A stretch of 56,355 nucleotides of DNA from positions 1-56,355 of the forward strand of contig NZ_JABFRA010000053.1 in assembly GCF_013141425.1 (NCBI RefSeq). The letters are read 5' to 3'. Shown piece after piece: positions 38,577-49,233 of this stretch (positions are counted from its first letter, which is position 1; each line of letters starts with the position of its first letter). The notes beneath the pieces were generated by a model. That model did no database searches and was not told the origin of the DNA. It was given only the letters and a program-made list of their open reading frames with translations. The position numbers were made by a program, and so were the translations under genes. The DNA is from Methylotenera sp. Lineage in GTDB: Bacteria; Pseudomonadota; Gammaproteobacteria; Burkholderiales; Methylophilaceae.

Positions 38577-39659
38577 ATGATCATTAACAACGAAAAATTC
38601 CGCACAATCTGGCCAAATGATGCTAAGAATTTAAACGCAATTACCGTATCAATTATTGACCAAACAAAATTGCCACATGCGTTTGAAATTGTAGAAATCA
38701 GCAATCTACAAAACATGGTAAATGCCATTAAAACCATGCAAGTGCGCGGCGCGCCATTAATTGGTGCGGCGGCTGCTTATGGTATGGCATTGGCAATGCA
38801 AAAAAATACTAATGAAGCGCATATTCAACAGTCAGCCAATGCCTTAATACAAAGCCGCCCAACTGCGGTAAATTTGCGCTGGGCGGTTGAGCGCATGACG
38901 AAGTTGCTATTATTAACCGCAGCAGAAAGCCGACTAGAAGCCTCTTGGTTAGAGGCTTCGCATATTTGTAATGAAGATGTACTGCTCAACCAGGCTATTG
39001 GTCAGCATGGTTTAACTTTAATTAAATCTTTACACGCTAAAACGCCACGCCAACTCAATATACTCACGCATTGCAACGCAGGCTGGCTAGCTACTGTTGA
39101 TTTCGGCACCGCACTAGCGCCAATCTATGCGGCACACGAGGCTGGCCTTGATGTGCATGTGTGGGTAGATGAAACACGCCCGCGCAACCAAGGCGCCAGT
39201 TTAACGGCATGGGAGTTAGCTCAACACGGTGTGCCACACACAGTCATTTGCGATAATGCAGGCGGCCATTTAATGCAGCAAGGCCAAGTGGATATGGTCA
39301 TTGTCGGCGCTGACCGTGTTACCAGTACTGGCGATGTCTGCAATAAAATTGGCACCTATTTAAAAGCGCTTGCGGCGTTTGATAATCAAGTGTCATTTTA
39401 TGCCGCAGTGCCTTCACCCACCATTGATTGGACGATTCACGATGGCGTTCAAGAGATTGAAATTGAAGAGCGTGATGGTCGTGAACTGACTTGGATGTCA
39501 GGCGTGTTGGCAAATGGCGAGCTAGCAGAGGTGAATATTTTGCCACCTAATACGCAAGTGGCAAACCCAGCGTTTGATGTGACACCAGCTAGATTAGTCA
39601 CAGGTATTATCACCGAACATGGCGTATTTACGCCCAATGCGCTTAAAGAACGTAAATAA
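38577..39659 (+). CDS. mtnA: S-methyl-5-thioribose-1-phosphate isomerase
   Basis: MtnA converts methylthioribose 1-phosphate to methylthioribulose 1-phosphate in methylthioadenosine salvage. The 360-residue eIF-2B-like protein has MQVRGAPLIGAAAAYGMALAM (about 53-73), the catalytic cysteine in LTHCNAGWLATVDFGTAL (about 162) and the aspartate in VIVGADRV (about 242). A nine-base-pair hairpin is encoded inside at 38937-38959 (residues LEASWLEAS). A class II aldolase gene follows 116 bases later, in place of the usual mtnBCD. Confidence 0.94.
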   Translation: MIINNEKFRTIWPNDAKNLNAITVSIIDQTKLPHAFEIVEISNLQNMVNAIKTMQVRGAPLIGAAAAYGMALAMQKNTNEAHIQQSANALIQSRPTAVNLRWAVERMTKLLLLTAAESRLEASWLEASHICNEDVLLNQAIGQHGLTLIKSLHAKTPRQLNILTHCNAGWLATVDFGTALAPIYAAHEAGLDVHVWVDETRPRNQGASLTAWELAQHGVPHTVICDNAGGHLMQQGQVDMVIVGADRVTSTGDVCNKIGTYLKALAAFDNQVSFYAAVPSPTIDWTIHDGVQEIEIEERDGRELTWMSGVLANGELAEVNILPPNTQVANPAFDVTPARLVTGIITEHGVFTPNALKERK

Positions 39660-39664
39660 ACATG

Positions 39665-39689
39665 CCCTGCGACCCGCATGGATATTGGC
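39665..39689. repeat. Short dispersed repeat, copy 2
   Basis: This is the partner of the stretch at 8786-8810: it shares CCCTGC at the start and ATGGATATTGGC at the end, 21 of 25 positions in all. It begins six bases after the mtnA stop. Confidence 0.45.
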
Positions 39690-39774
39690 TTTCGCATTCG
39701 ACTTAGTGCTTTAGCACTTAGCGAGAATGGTGATGCCAAGAACTGGTACAGAGCATGCAATTTGAAAGGTGTTG

Positions 39775-40425
39775 ATGAGTAATTTATCTGAACAACTGTT
39801 AATAACCAGTCAAAAACTCGTCGCACTTGGCTTAAACAAAGGCACGGCAGGCAATGTCAGTGTGCGTTCTGCACAAGGTTTTTTAATCACACCAAGTGGC
39901 TTGCCAGTTGATGAAATGACACCAGCAAGCATGGTGCAAATGCGTTTTGACGGCAGCTTTGAAGCGGATAAAACGCAGCCAAATGTTAAACCCAGCAGCG
40001 AATGGCGTTTTCATTGCGACATCCTTAAAAATCGCCCTGAAATTAACGCTGTCATTCACACCCACAGCATGTTCGCCACCACACTGGCTTGCTTGCATAA
40101 AGATATTCCACCGTTTCACTACATGATAGCCGTCACAGGGGCGGATACCATTCGTTGCGCGCCTTACGCGCTGTTTGGCTCGCAAGCCTTGTCAGATAAT
40201 GCGCTAACTGCATTAATCGACCGTAAAGCCTGTCTGCTAGCCAACCACGGCATGATAGCGATAGGGCGCGATTTAGAAGATGCACGAGCAGTGACGGTGG
40301 AAGTAGAAAACCTGTGCGAGCAATACTGGCGGGCATTGCAGCTTGGTGAACCGCATGTTTTATCTGAGACTGAAATGCGTGACGTGTTTCGGCAGTTTAA
40401 GGGTTATGGCAAGTGGGCGATTTAG
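39775..40425 (+). CDS. FucA-like class II aldolase (probable 5-(methylthio)ribulose-1-phosphate aldolase)
   Basis: This 216-residue zinc aldolase is of the L-fuculose-phosphate aldolase type. It parallels E. coli FucA almost block for block (LGLNKGTAGNVSVR, LITPSGLP, HYMIAVTGADTIRCAPYALFG). The catalytic Glu76 and zinc ligands His95, His97 and His158 sit exactly three positions after their FucA equivalents. No fucose genes are nearby, but mtnA is immediately upstream. In known MTA/5-deoxyadenosine shunts, a FucA-like aldolase (Ald2) cleaves methylthioribulose 1-phosphate to DHAP and an aldehyde, so that role is likely here. The ATG at 39775 follows AAAGG. Its stop codon overlaps an attC site. 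Confidence 0.82.
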   Translation: MSNLSEQLLITSQKLVALGLNKGTAGNVSVRSAQGFLITPSGLPVDEMTPASMVQMRFDGSFEADKTQPNVKPSSEWRFHCDILKNRPEINAVIHTHSMFATTLACLHKDIPPFHYMIAVTGADTIRCAPYALFGSQALSDNALTALIDRKACLLANHGMIAIGRDLEDARAVTVEVENLCEQYWRALQLGEPHVLSETEMRDVFRQFKGYGKWAI

Positions 40426-40482
40426 TAACGTTTGAGGTAAAAGGCCCGCGGCAGCGCGTCCTGCTTAACCGATGGGTTAGAT
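40423..40482 (-). repeat. Integron attC recombination site (distal)
   Basis: Read on the minus strand, the 60-base site begins ATCTAAC (40482-40476) and continues CCATCGGTTAAGCAGGACGC. It has a short loop, a complementary GC-rich arm and CCTCAAAC, and ends GTTACTA (40429-40423). The layout is the same as the neighbouring attC (R'', L'', loop, L', R'). The terminal R' departs from GTTRRRY, so this end may be decayed or the original target. It overlaps the aldolase stop codon. Confidence 0.78.
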
Positions 40483-40763
40483 TTTTGCATATAGCAGACC
40501 CGCAATACCAAGCTGAAAAATAACTAGAGCTGTAATAAAAGCAGTTTTATTTGGCTGGTTTGGAAACAATATAAATTTTTTGTGCAAGGCTAAATAGACA
40601 AAGCCATACAAAGCGTCGCCAGCTAACAAGATTATGAAATATAAAAAAAGCCACCGCCAGCATATAGTGCAAATAGAAGCAATACGATTTGATAGGGAAT
40701 GCTTGAAAGAAGAATATTTTTTCGCATTTCTTTCGTATTCAGGCTTTGATTTTCTGCGTTCAT
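40477..40763 (-). pseudogene. Frameshifted cassette gene for a small membrane protein
   Basis: The frame opens ATG at 40763 as MNAENQSLNTKEMRKNILLS and runs into a hydrophobic segment, then shifts frame at a run of seven A on the plus strand (near 40643). Adding one base there would join it to LLAGDALYGFVYLALHKKF and ...ALVIFQLGIAGLLYAKI, ending at a TAA at 40477-40479 inside the next attC. The repaired product would be about 95 residues with several membrane helices. The start lies nine bases after the upstream attC R' site, typical of a cassette. A sequencing error in the homopolymer is possible. Confidence 0.7.
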
Positions 40764-40771
40764 AAATTTAA

Positions 40772-40829
40772 ATCTAACGTTTGAATTAAGGGGCGCCGTT
40801 AGGCGTCCCGCTTGAATGATGGGTTAGGC
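40772..40829 (-). repeat. Integron attC recombination site
   Basis: On the minus strand this 58-base site begins GCCTAAC, then CCATCATTCAAGCGGGACGCC, a short loop, GGCGCCCCTTAATTCAAAC and GTTAGAT. These are a canonical R''/L''/L'/R' set, with unpaired bases in one arm, and it resembles the aadA-type attC. The adjacent gene reads through it, ending in the residues THHSSGTPNGAP, a tail common in cassette proteins translated into attC. Confidence 0.88.
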
Positions 40830-41178
40830 GCAAACGTGAATAGACCGCAAACGCAAAACCCAAACCGAAACCTAAAATAAGTGAAGAGTCAAATTGCCAC
40901 ACAGCAACTACAAAGCAAACAAACGCAACAGCAGCTAACCAATTAGCTAATGGTACAAAGTTTGAGGTTTGAAAGCAAAACGAAATGCTAAGTGCTGTGG
41001 CAATAATGGGTGCTATAGCCAAAAAAATGAAGAATGTTCGATTTTCATGGGTTGGTGCAAACATAAATTCAAGTTGACCAATGGCACGCTCAGGTGGTGA
41101 CAGAATTAACAACCAACTAGCCCACAAATAAATAGCCAGAATTGCGTACTGGATTGCTGCAAAGTGACGAAGTCTCAA
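40786..41178 (-). CDS. Cassette-encoded small membrane protein, unknown function
   Basis: This 130-residue protein has about four hydrophobic segments (about 8-27, 47-70, 73-94, 98-113) and ends in the attC-derived tail RLTHHSSGTPNGAP. It starts at a TTG ten bases after the GTTAGGC half-site, without a clear RBS. The gene plus following attC form one mobile cassette of about 415 bases. I recognise no family. Cassette membrane proteins of this size are mostly of unknown function. Confidence 0.72.
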   Translation of the reverse strand: MRLRHFAAIQYAILAIYLWASWLLILSPPERAIGQLEFMFAPTHENRTFFIFLAIAPIIATALSISFCFQTSNFVPLANWLAAVAFVCFVVAVWQFDSSLILGFGLGFAFAVYSRLRLTHHSSGTPNGAP

Positions 41179-41187
41179 GATTTTAAC

Positions 41188-41245
41188 GCCTAACCGTTAT
41201 TATGCGGACGCATGCGTCCGCATAATAATATTGTGAATGTTGAAT
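41188..41245 (-). repeat. Proximal boundary of the cassette array: GTTAGGC half-site with 32-base perfect palindrome
   Basis: On the minus strand, ATTCAAC (41245-41239) fits RYYYAAC and GTTAGGC (41194-41188) fits GTTRRRY, 58 bases overall, the same span as the neighbouring attC. The inner part is a perfect 32-base palindrome (41197-41228) built from TTATTATGCGGACGCA and its complement. It lacks the unpaired bases expected of a true attC, so it may be a diverged attC or attI-like site, or a terminator of actP lying next to a recombination point. Confidence 0.5.
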
Positions 41246-41337
41246 TTTTCATATTCTTTTTCTTTATAAATTATTAACTTAGCTATTTATCTGTCCGTAT
41301 GATAATTAATAGCAAGTACGGACGCAAATAATTCCAC

Positions 41338-43368
41338 TTAATGTGAAACATCTTCTACATGCAAGCCCGTATTCTGCCGCACGTACAGCTCTTCCCACAA
41401 GTCCTCAGCGCGTTTATCGCGCTTAAATAGAGAGAATAAAATCACCATTAAAAAACCGAGTGGAATCGAAATAATCCCTGGGTTTTTAAGTCTGAATAGC
41501 GGTTTTTCTAGGCCAATCATGCTGGTTGTTTGGCTACCAAACTTAGCGATGTCATCTTGGGCTTTGCTAATCGATTTTTCGAGTTCTTTGATTTGTTTGT
41601 TAATGCCTGCAACGGCTTCTTGGCTGCGGATGCGCATGAGTAGCTCTTTTAAATCAGCTATTTTCTGCGGTGCAGAAATCACGGATTCAACCGCAGGTTT
41701 TGCGGGTTCTGCTTTTTGGCAAGTTGTAAAAAACTCGCAAATCAAGCCTTCACTTATTTTAGCTTCAAACTCAGCCTTATTCGGTGCGCCTTCCAGCACT
41801 ATTTTGGCATCTGCCACCATTTTTAGCGGGTAGGTCATATTGGGTGAAACCAGCACCAATAGAATCGCGCTTCCTGCGCCTATCAGCATGCCCATTACCA
41901 CGCCTGTGGTGTTGCATTTTTTCCAGTAAAGCGTAAGAAAAATCGCAGGCAAATTGCTGCTAGCGGCTACGGCAAATGCCATGCCGACTAAGTGCGCCAC
42001 GTTTTGGCCTTTGGCTAAAATGCCAATAAAAATGGCGACAATACCTACCGCAATACTGGCGATTTTCGCTGCTTTCATTTGCTGTTGCTGCGTTGCCTTG
42101 CCTTCTTTAATCACGTTTACATATAAGTCGTGCGCAATGGCGCTGGCGGAGGCTAACACCAAGCCTGCGACCACCGCAACAATGGTGGCAAAGGCCACAG
42201 CAGCCACAAATGCCAGCATAAAGTTACCGAGTAGCGAATGCTCGCCACCGCCCAAATATTGGGCTAAGAGTGGCGCGGCCATATTGCCGCCTTTATCAAT
42301 GCTGCCAATCGTTTCTGGGCCAACGTGAATGGCTGCACCAAAACCTAAAAATAAGGTCAGCACATAAAAGCCACCGATAATCGCCATTGCCCACACCACG
42401 CTTTTACGCGCCTCTTGCGCATTGGGTACGGTAAAAAAGCGCATTAAAATGTGCGGTAAGCCTGCTGTACCAAACACCAGTGCCATGCCTAGGCTAATTT
42501 GGTCAATCGGGTCTTTTAAAAATAAACCGGGTTCTAAAAAGCGCTGGCCGAGTTCCTCTGGCGTCATCGTGCTAGCTGTAGCTCCGAGTAATTTAGCCAC
42601 TTGCGCCTGAACCTTGCTATCATCCACCACCGCTTGCAAAAAAGCAGGTAGGCTAAAGCCATAAGGCATCCAAACCAAAGTGACCAGCACTAATGAGGCG
42701 ATGACGAGCAAAACCGCTTTTACAATTTGCACATAAGTAGTGGCGACCATGCCGCCAAACACCACGTAAGCCAGCATAAGTGTGCCAACGGCTATTACGC
42801 TCACTTCGTAGTCAATACCAATCAGCGTTTTAACCAACACGCCGCCGCCGACCATTTGCGCGGTGAGGTAAAAGATAGAAACGGTAATGGTAGAAAGCGC
42901 GGCAATCATGCGCGCTTTTTTAGGGTTGTTGCGAAACGCTAAAATGTCGCCAAGTGTATATTTACCAATGTTGCGGCAGGGTTCTGCAATCACCAAAAGT
43001 ACGGCAATATAGCCCATGAGAAAACCGACCGAATACATAAAGCCATCATAGCCATACAGTGAGATTAAGCCTGCAATGCCAAGGAAAGACGCGGCTGACA
43101 AGTAGTCGCCCGCAATCGCCCAGCCATTTTGTAAGCCTGAGATGGAATTGCCAGCTGCGTAAAAATCGGCAGTAGACTTCACGCGTTTGCTTGCCCACCA
43201 AGTGATGTACATGGTGGCCGCAATAATGCTACTAAATACAATAAAGGTAAGCCAACGATATTCGTCTGCCACTGCGCCAGCGGATGCCGTGGAAGCGAAT
43301 ACTGGCGCGCCTTGCAGGCAGGCTAAAATAACGATAAAGCCAGCAATTTGTTTAGCTTTAAAGTTCAT
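41338..43368 (-). CDS. actP: Sodium:solute symporter, ActP (acetate permease) type with C-terminal insert
   Basis: This 676-residue inner-membrane symporter is of the acetate/monocarboxylate ActP group. It has an N-terminal signal-like segment, ADFYAAGNSISGLQNGWAIAGDYLSAASFLG (about 67-97; Na+ site region) and about 13 helices. Compared with ActP (about 550 residues), an extra hydrophilic stretch lies between the last two helices (about 513-625). It includes a Pro/Ala linker and a predicted coiled coil (KELLMRIRSQEAVAGINKQI). It overlaps the upstream DUF485 gene by four bases, the usual yjcH-actP coupling. Substrate is inferred. Confidence 0.85.
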   Translation of the reverse strand: MNFKAKQIAGFIVILACLQGAPVFASTASAGAVADEYRWLTFIVFSSIIAATMYITWWASKRVKSTADFYAAGNSISGLQNGWAIAGDYLSAASFLGIAGLISLYGYDGFMYSVGFLMGYIAVLLVIAEPCRNIGKYTLGDILAFRNNPKKARMIAALSTITVSIFYLTAQMVGGGVLVKTLIGIDYEVSVIAVGTLMLAYVVFGGMVATTYVQIVKAVLLVIASLVLVTLVWMPYGFSLPAFLQAVVDDSKVQAQVAKLLGATASTMTPEELGQRFLEPGLFLKDPIDQISLGMALVFGTAGLPHILMRFFTVPNAQEARKSVVWAMAIIGGFYVLTLFLGFGAAIHVGPETIGSIDKGGNMAAPLLAQYLGGGEHSLLGNFMLAFVAAVAFATIVAVVAGLVLASASAIAHDLYVNVIKEGKATQQQQMKAAKIASIAVGIVAIFIGILAKGQNVAHLVGMAFAVAASSNLPAIFLTLYWKKCNTTGVVMGMLIGAGSAILLVLVSPNMTYPLKMVADAKIVLEGAPNKAEFEAKISEGLICEFFTTCQKAEPAKPAVESVISAPQKIADLKELLMRIRSQEAVAGINKQIKELEKSISKAQDDIAKFGSQTTSMIGLEKPLFRLKNPGIISIPLGFLMVILFSLFKRDKRAEDLWEELYVRQNTGLHVEDVSH

Positions 43369-43691
43369 AATACGCCTTTAATATTATGCGCATCTTCCAC
43401 CAAAGCCTTGGCGCGCACGTCAAATTCGGTATTAGCGCGTTTGGCATAAATAATGGCAATCATCCAAGCGATTGCAAATTGTGAAAGAGCAAAAATTAAG
43501 CCCAAATTAATCACGCCCCAAATTTTTATTTTCAAAATAGGTTGAAAATACGCGGTGCTGATAGGTAGCAGAAAATAAAAAATCAATGCAAACAACATCA
43601 TGCACCATAAAAATTTATTTTTATCGCCATGTAAGGCTTTAAAGCGTGCATCGTCTGATATGGCCGACCAGTGAATTTTAGGTTTTGGCAA
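43365..43691 (-). CDS. DUF485 (YjcH-like) small membrane protein
   Basis: This 108-residue protein has two membrane helices (about 32-52 and 62-84) and a C-terminal basic/acidic tail. It matches the DUF485/YjcH-type partner of ActP in size, layout and position. The start overlaps nothing, and the stop overlaps the actP start as ATGA, so translation is coupled. It begins 118 bases from divergent pyrG. Confidence 0.78.
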   Translation of the reverse strand: MPKPKIHWSAISDDARFKALHGDKNKFLWCMMLFALIFYFLLPISTAYFQPILKIKIWGVINLGLIFALSQFAIAWMIAIIYAKRANTEFDVRAKALVEDAHNIKGVL

Positions 43692-43800
43692 GTGCTTTCT
43701 CCACGATTTAAGCAGAATAAATCTGCGTTTGAAGGTTTATTTTACTGGTGATTGTAATGCCTTTACGGTAAAATTTATTCCCGTCTGCAACAAATAATAA

Positions 43801-45441
<1,641 letters not shown>

Positions 45442-45485
45442 ACGATTAAACGCTAAAAGTTATCAAGATTTTATAGAGGAAAAGT

Positions 45486-46325
45486 ATGCAGTTATGTGGA
45501 TTTGAAGTGGGTCTTGATAAACCTTTATTTTTGATTGCTGGGCCATGTGTGATTGAATCACAACAAATGGCGATTGATACGGCTGGCCAACTTAAAGAAA
45601 TAGCGGCGGCACTGAATATTCCTTTCATTTATAAATCTTCTTATGACAAAGCCAACCGTAGCTCAAATAAAACGTTTCGTGGTTTTGGTATTTCCGAGGG
45701 ATTAAAGATTTTAGATGAAGTGCGCCGCCAAATCGGTGTGCCAATTTTGACGGATGTGCATACCGAAGAACAAGTGCCAGAAGTGGCAAGCGTAGTAGAT
45801 GTATTGCAAACTCCCGCATTTTTATGTCGTCAGACAGATTTTATTACCGCTTGCGCAAAATCTGGTAAGCCAGTGAATATCAAAAAAGGCCAGTTCATGG
45901 CACCGGGTGATATGAAAAACGTGGTGCAAAAGGCTTATGAAGCGAATGGCAATCAAGACACCATAATGGTGTGTGAGCGTGGGGTTTCGTTTGGCTACAA
46001 TACGCTGGTTTCGGATATGCGTGGTTTGGCGATTATGCGCGAGACCAATTGCCCCGTAGTGTTTGATGCAACGCATTCGGTGCAACAGCCAGGTGGTCAG
46101 GGCGATAAAAGTGGCGGTCAACGTGAGCATGTGCCAGTCTTGGCCCGTGCGGCGGTTGCAAGTGGTATTGCCGGTATCTTTATGGAAACGCACCCTGATC
46201 CTTCAAAAGCCTTATCAGATGGCCCCAACGCTTGGCCATTGCATAAAATGAAAGATTTATTAGCGGTATTGGTTGATTTGGATCGATTAGTGAAAAAGGC
46301 TGGTTTTATAGAATCAACCTTGTAA
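45486..46325 (+). CDS. kdsA: 2-dehydro-3-deoxyphosphooctonate aldolase (KDO-8-P synthase)
   Basis: KdsA condenses phosphoenolpyruvate with arabinose 5-phosphate to KDO-8-phosphate for lipopolysaccharide core. The 279-residue protein has [50 protein letters not shown] and [23 protein letters not shown] precedes the ATG. The gene indicates a Gram-negative outer membrane. It lies between pyrG and eno. Confidence 0.96.
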   Translation: MQLCGFEVGLDKPLFLIAGPCVIESQQMAIDTAGQLKEIAAALNIPFIYKSSYDKANRSSNKTFRGFGISEGLKILDEVRRQIGVPILTDVHTEEQVPEVASVVDVLQTPAFLCRQTDFITACAKSGKPVNIKKGQFMAPGDMKNVVQKAYEANGNQDTIMVCERGVSFGYNTLVSDMRGLAIMRETNCPVVFDATHSVQQPGGQGDKSGGQREHVPVLARAAVASGIAGIFMETHPDPSKALSDGPNAWPLHKMKDLLAVLVDLDRLVKKAGFIESTL

Positions 46326-46348
46326 GCACTATCAATAAATTTGTGTAA

Positions 46349-47671
<1,323 letters not shown>

Positions 47672-47686
47672 CTTTAGTCTTTTTAA

Positions 47687-48025
47687 TTGAAAGCACTGAC
47701 GCTAATTTTCGTTATCCTCATTGCCTTGCTGCAGTATCCGCTGTGGTTAGGCAAGGGCAGTTGGTTACGTGTTTGGGATTTAAGTCGTCAGCTTGCAACA
47801 CAGCAAGAAAAAAACACTATATTAAAAGCGCGAAACGCTACTTTGGATGCTGAAGTGCGTGATTTAAAGAGTGGACGTGCCGCCATTGAAGAGCGCGCCA
47901 GAAGTGAATTGGGGATGATAAAAAAAGATGAAGTTTTTTATCAGGTGCTGGAAAGTTCAGGAGTAAAACCAGCCGAGAATTCACCCTTGCCACATTCAGA
48001 AAAATCAGTAAAAAGTAGCGATTAA
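47687..48025 (+). CDS. ftsB: Cell division protein FtsB
   Basis: FtsB is a small bitopic membrane protein that bridges FtsL and FtsQ in the divisome. The 112-residue product has a membrane helix (about 3-20), the [13 protein letters not shown] segment and a coiled coil (about 30-65, with [18 protein letters not shown]), followed by [20 protein letters not shown]. It starts at a TTG. It follows eno by 15 bases, the standard location. Confidence 0.93.
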   Translation: MKALTLIFVILIALLQYPLWLGKGSWLRVWDLSRQLATQQEKNTILKARNATLDAEVRDLKSGRAAIEERARSELGMIKKDEVFYQVLESSGVKPAENSPLPHSEKSVKSSD

Positions 48026-48064
48026 CCCGTATAGAGAATTCTGGCTGGCTACCCGTTGCCAAAT

Positions 48065-48086
48065 GCCCATTATCCGATACATGGGC
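48065..48086. terminator. Weak hairpin between convergent ftsB and ygfZ
   Basis: GCCCAT and ATGGGC pair across 10 bases between the two convergent genes. The stem is short and has no T-run, so it is only a weak candidate. Confidence 0.3.
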
Positions 48087-48140
48087 CCAAGAACATTCTT
48101 ATTTAATAAACTCAGGCCTATTTAACTAGTTCGGTCTTCT

Positions 48141-49169
48141 CTAATGTGTTAAAGGATATGGTGGCTGTTGTATTTCTACCTTGACTGTATTAATAGACAA
48201 GGCCTCAGCTTCAGCACTCTCTTGCCGAATTTCTGCCAGTGCATCATAGCCACCTGCCGGTGCTGGCGAGCTTCTAACCACTTTTCCAACGATTTCACCG
48301 TTATCGTTAAGCACATCATTCCCCGCTTGTGGTGGGGTGGATGTATTGAGATGTGCAAGGTAGGTGCGGCGTTTGACTTTGCCCAAATAATGGGTTCTGG
48401 CAACAATTTCCTGGCCCGTATAGCAACCTTTTTTAAAGTTGATTGCTTCCAGTAAATCAAGATTAACCATTTGTGGCACAAACGCTTCTTGTGTTTGCAG
48501 ATAAATATCAGGGATGCCCGCTTGAATCTCTAGCCATTCCCAGCATGGTTTACCTACTGGTTTGCAATTTATTTTAAGCACTTGCCAAATTTCTTTTGCA
48601 CTTGCTGTATTGCTTATAATTTCAAAACGAGGTAGGTTGCCGGGTAAGCGGACTAAAGTGCCATGTGCTGAGTTGCTTGTACTGTAGGCCTGCAACGGAA
48701 CGTCCGGAAAGAAAGGCGAAAGTAAATCAGCAACGCTACTGCCACTAAGGCCAATTCTTACTAAGCTGTCAGAAACATCGTTAATGTTAACTTTAGCACG
48801 CATGACATACATTTTTAGGCGTTTAGCGATTGGTTCAACCAGCTTTTGATTGAGTTGTAAATGTAGTTTTTGATTATGTGAAAAGGCGAAGAATAATGCC
48901 AAAAGGCGACCTTTAGCACTGCAATAGCCCGTATAGTGTGCATTTAGGCCATTTAAAAGCTTCACATCATTCGTTACTTGGCCTTGCAAGAAACTAATCG
49001 CCTCCTCGCCACTGATTTCCAATAAGCCGAGATGTGATAAATCACAAATGCTGTTTTCATTTTGTGTAAAAAGCAATTCTTTTTGCGTATTACCAAAAGA
49101 GGTAATCGTCTCATTATTAAAAACGGCACCTTGTATGAATTGATATTCTTGCCAGTCGTTGTTTGCCAT
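48141..49169 (-). CDS. ygfZ: Folate-binding Fe-S cluster repair protein YgfZ
   Basis: YgfZ is a tetrahydrofolate-binding protein related to GcvT that supports Fe-S enzymes such as MiaB. The 342-residue form starts MANNDWQEYQFIQGA at 49169; the longer frame would run across the divergent gene. It has LEISGEEAISFLQGQVTNDV and the signature KGCYTGQEIVARTHYLGKVKRR with the conserved cysteine. It diverges from a ygfX-like gene. Confidence 0.9.
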   Translation of the reverse strand: MANNDWQEYQFIQGAVFNNETITSFGNTQKELLFTQNENSICDLSHLGLLEISGEEAISFLQGQVTNDVKLLNGLNAHYTGYCSAKGRLLALFFAFSHNQKLHLQLNQKLVEPIAKRLKMYVMRAKVNINDVSDSLVRIGLSGSSVADLLSPFFPDVPLQAYSTSNSAHGTLVRLPGNLPRFEIISNTASAKEIWQVLKINCKPVGKPCWEWLEIQAGIPDIYLQTQEAFVPQMVNLDLLEAINFKKGCYTGQEIVARTHYLGKVKRRTYLAHLNTSTPPQAGNDVLNDNGEIVGKVVRSSPAPAGGYDALAEIRQESAEAEALSINTVKVEIQQPPYPLTH

Positions 49170-49233
49170 GTGGTACTCTTTATGAATTGATTTGGTTAAG
49201 TCTGTTTCGCTTATTATATCTTGAACTAATATC

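Noticed and set aside
39775-40425. Class II aldolase read as MtnB (methylthioribulose-1-phosphate dehydratase)
   Set aside because: The sequence follows FucA block for block, including FucA-type LGLNKGTAGNVSVR and HYMIA segments, so aldolase is the better call.
41197-41228. Palindrome as a standard rho-independent terminator of actP
   Set aside because: It is about 110 bases past the actP stop and lacks a T-run; left open as a boundary element instead.
48176-48481. 101-codon minus frame and other frames within ygfZ
   Set aside because: They overlap the conserved YgfZ coding sequence in another frame.
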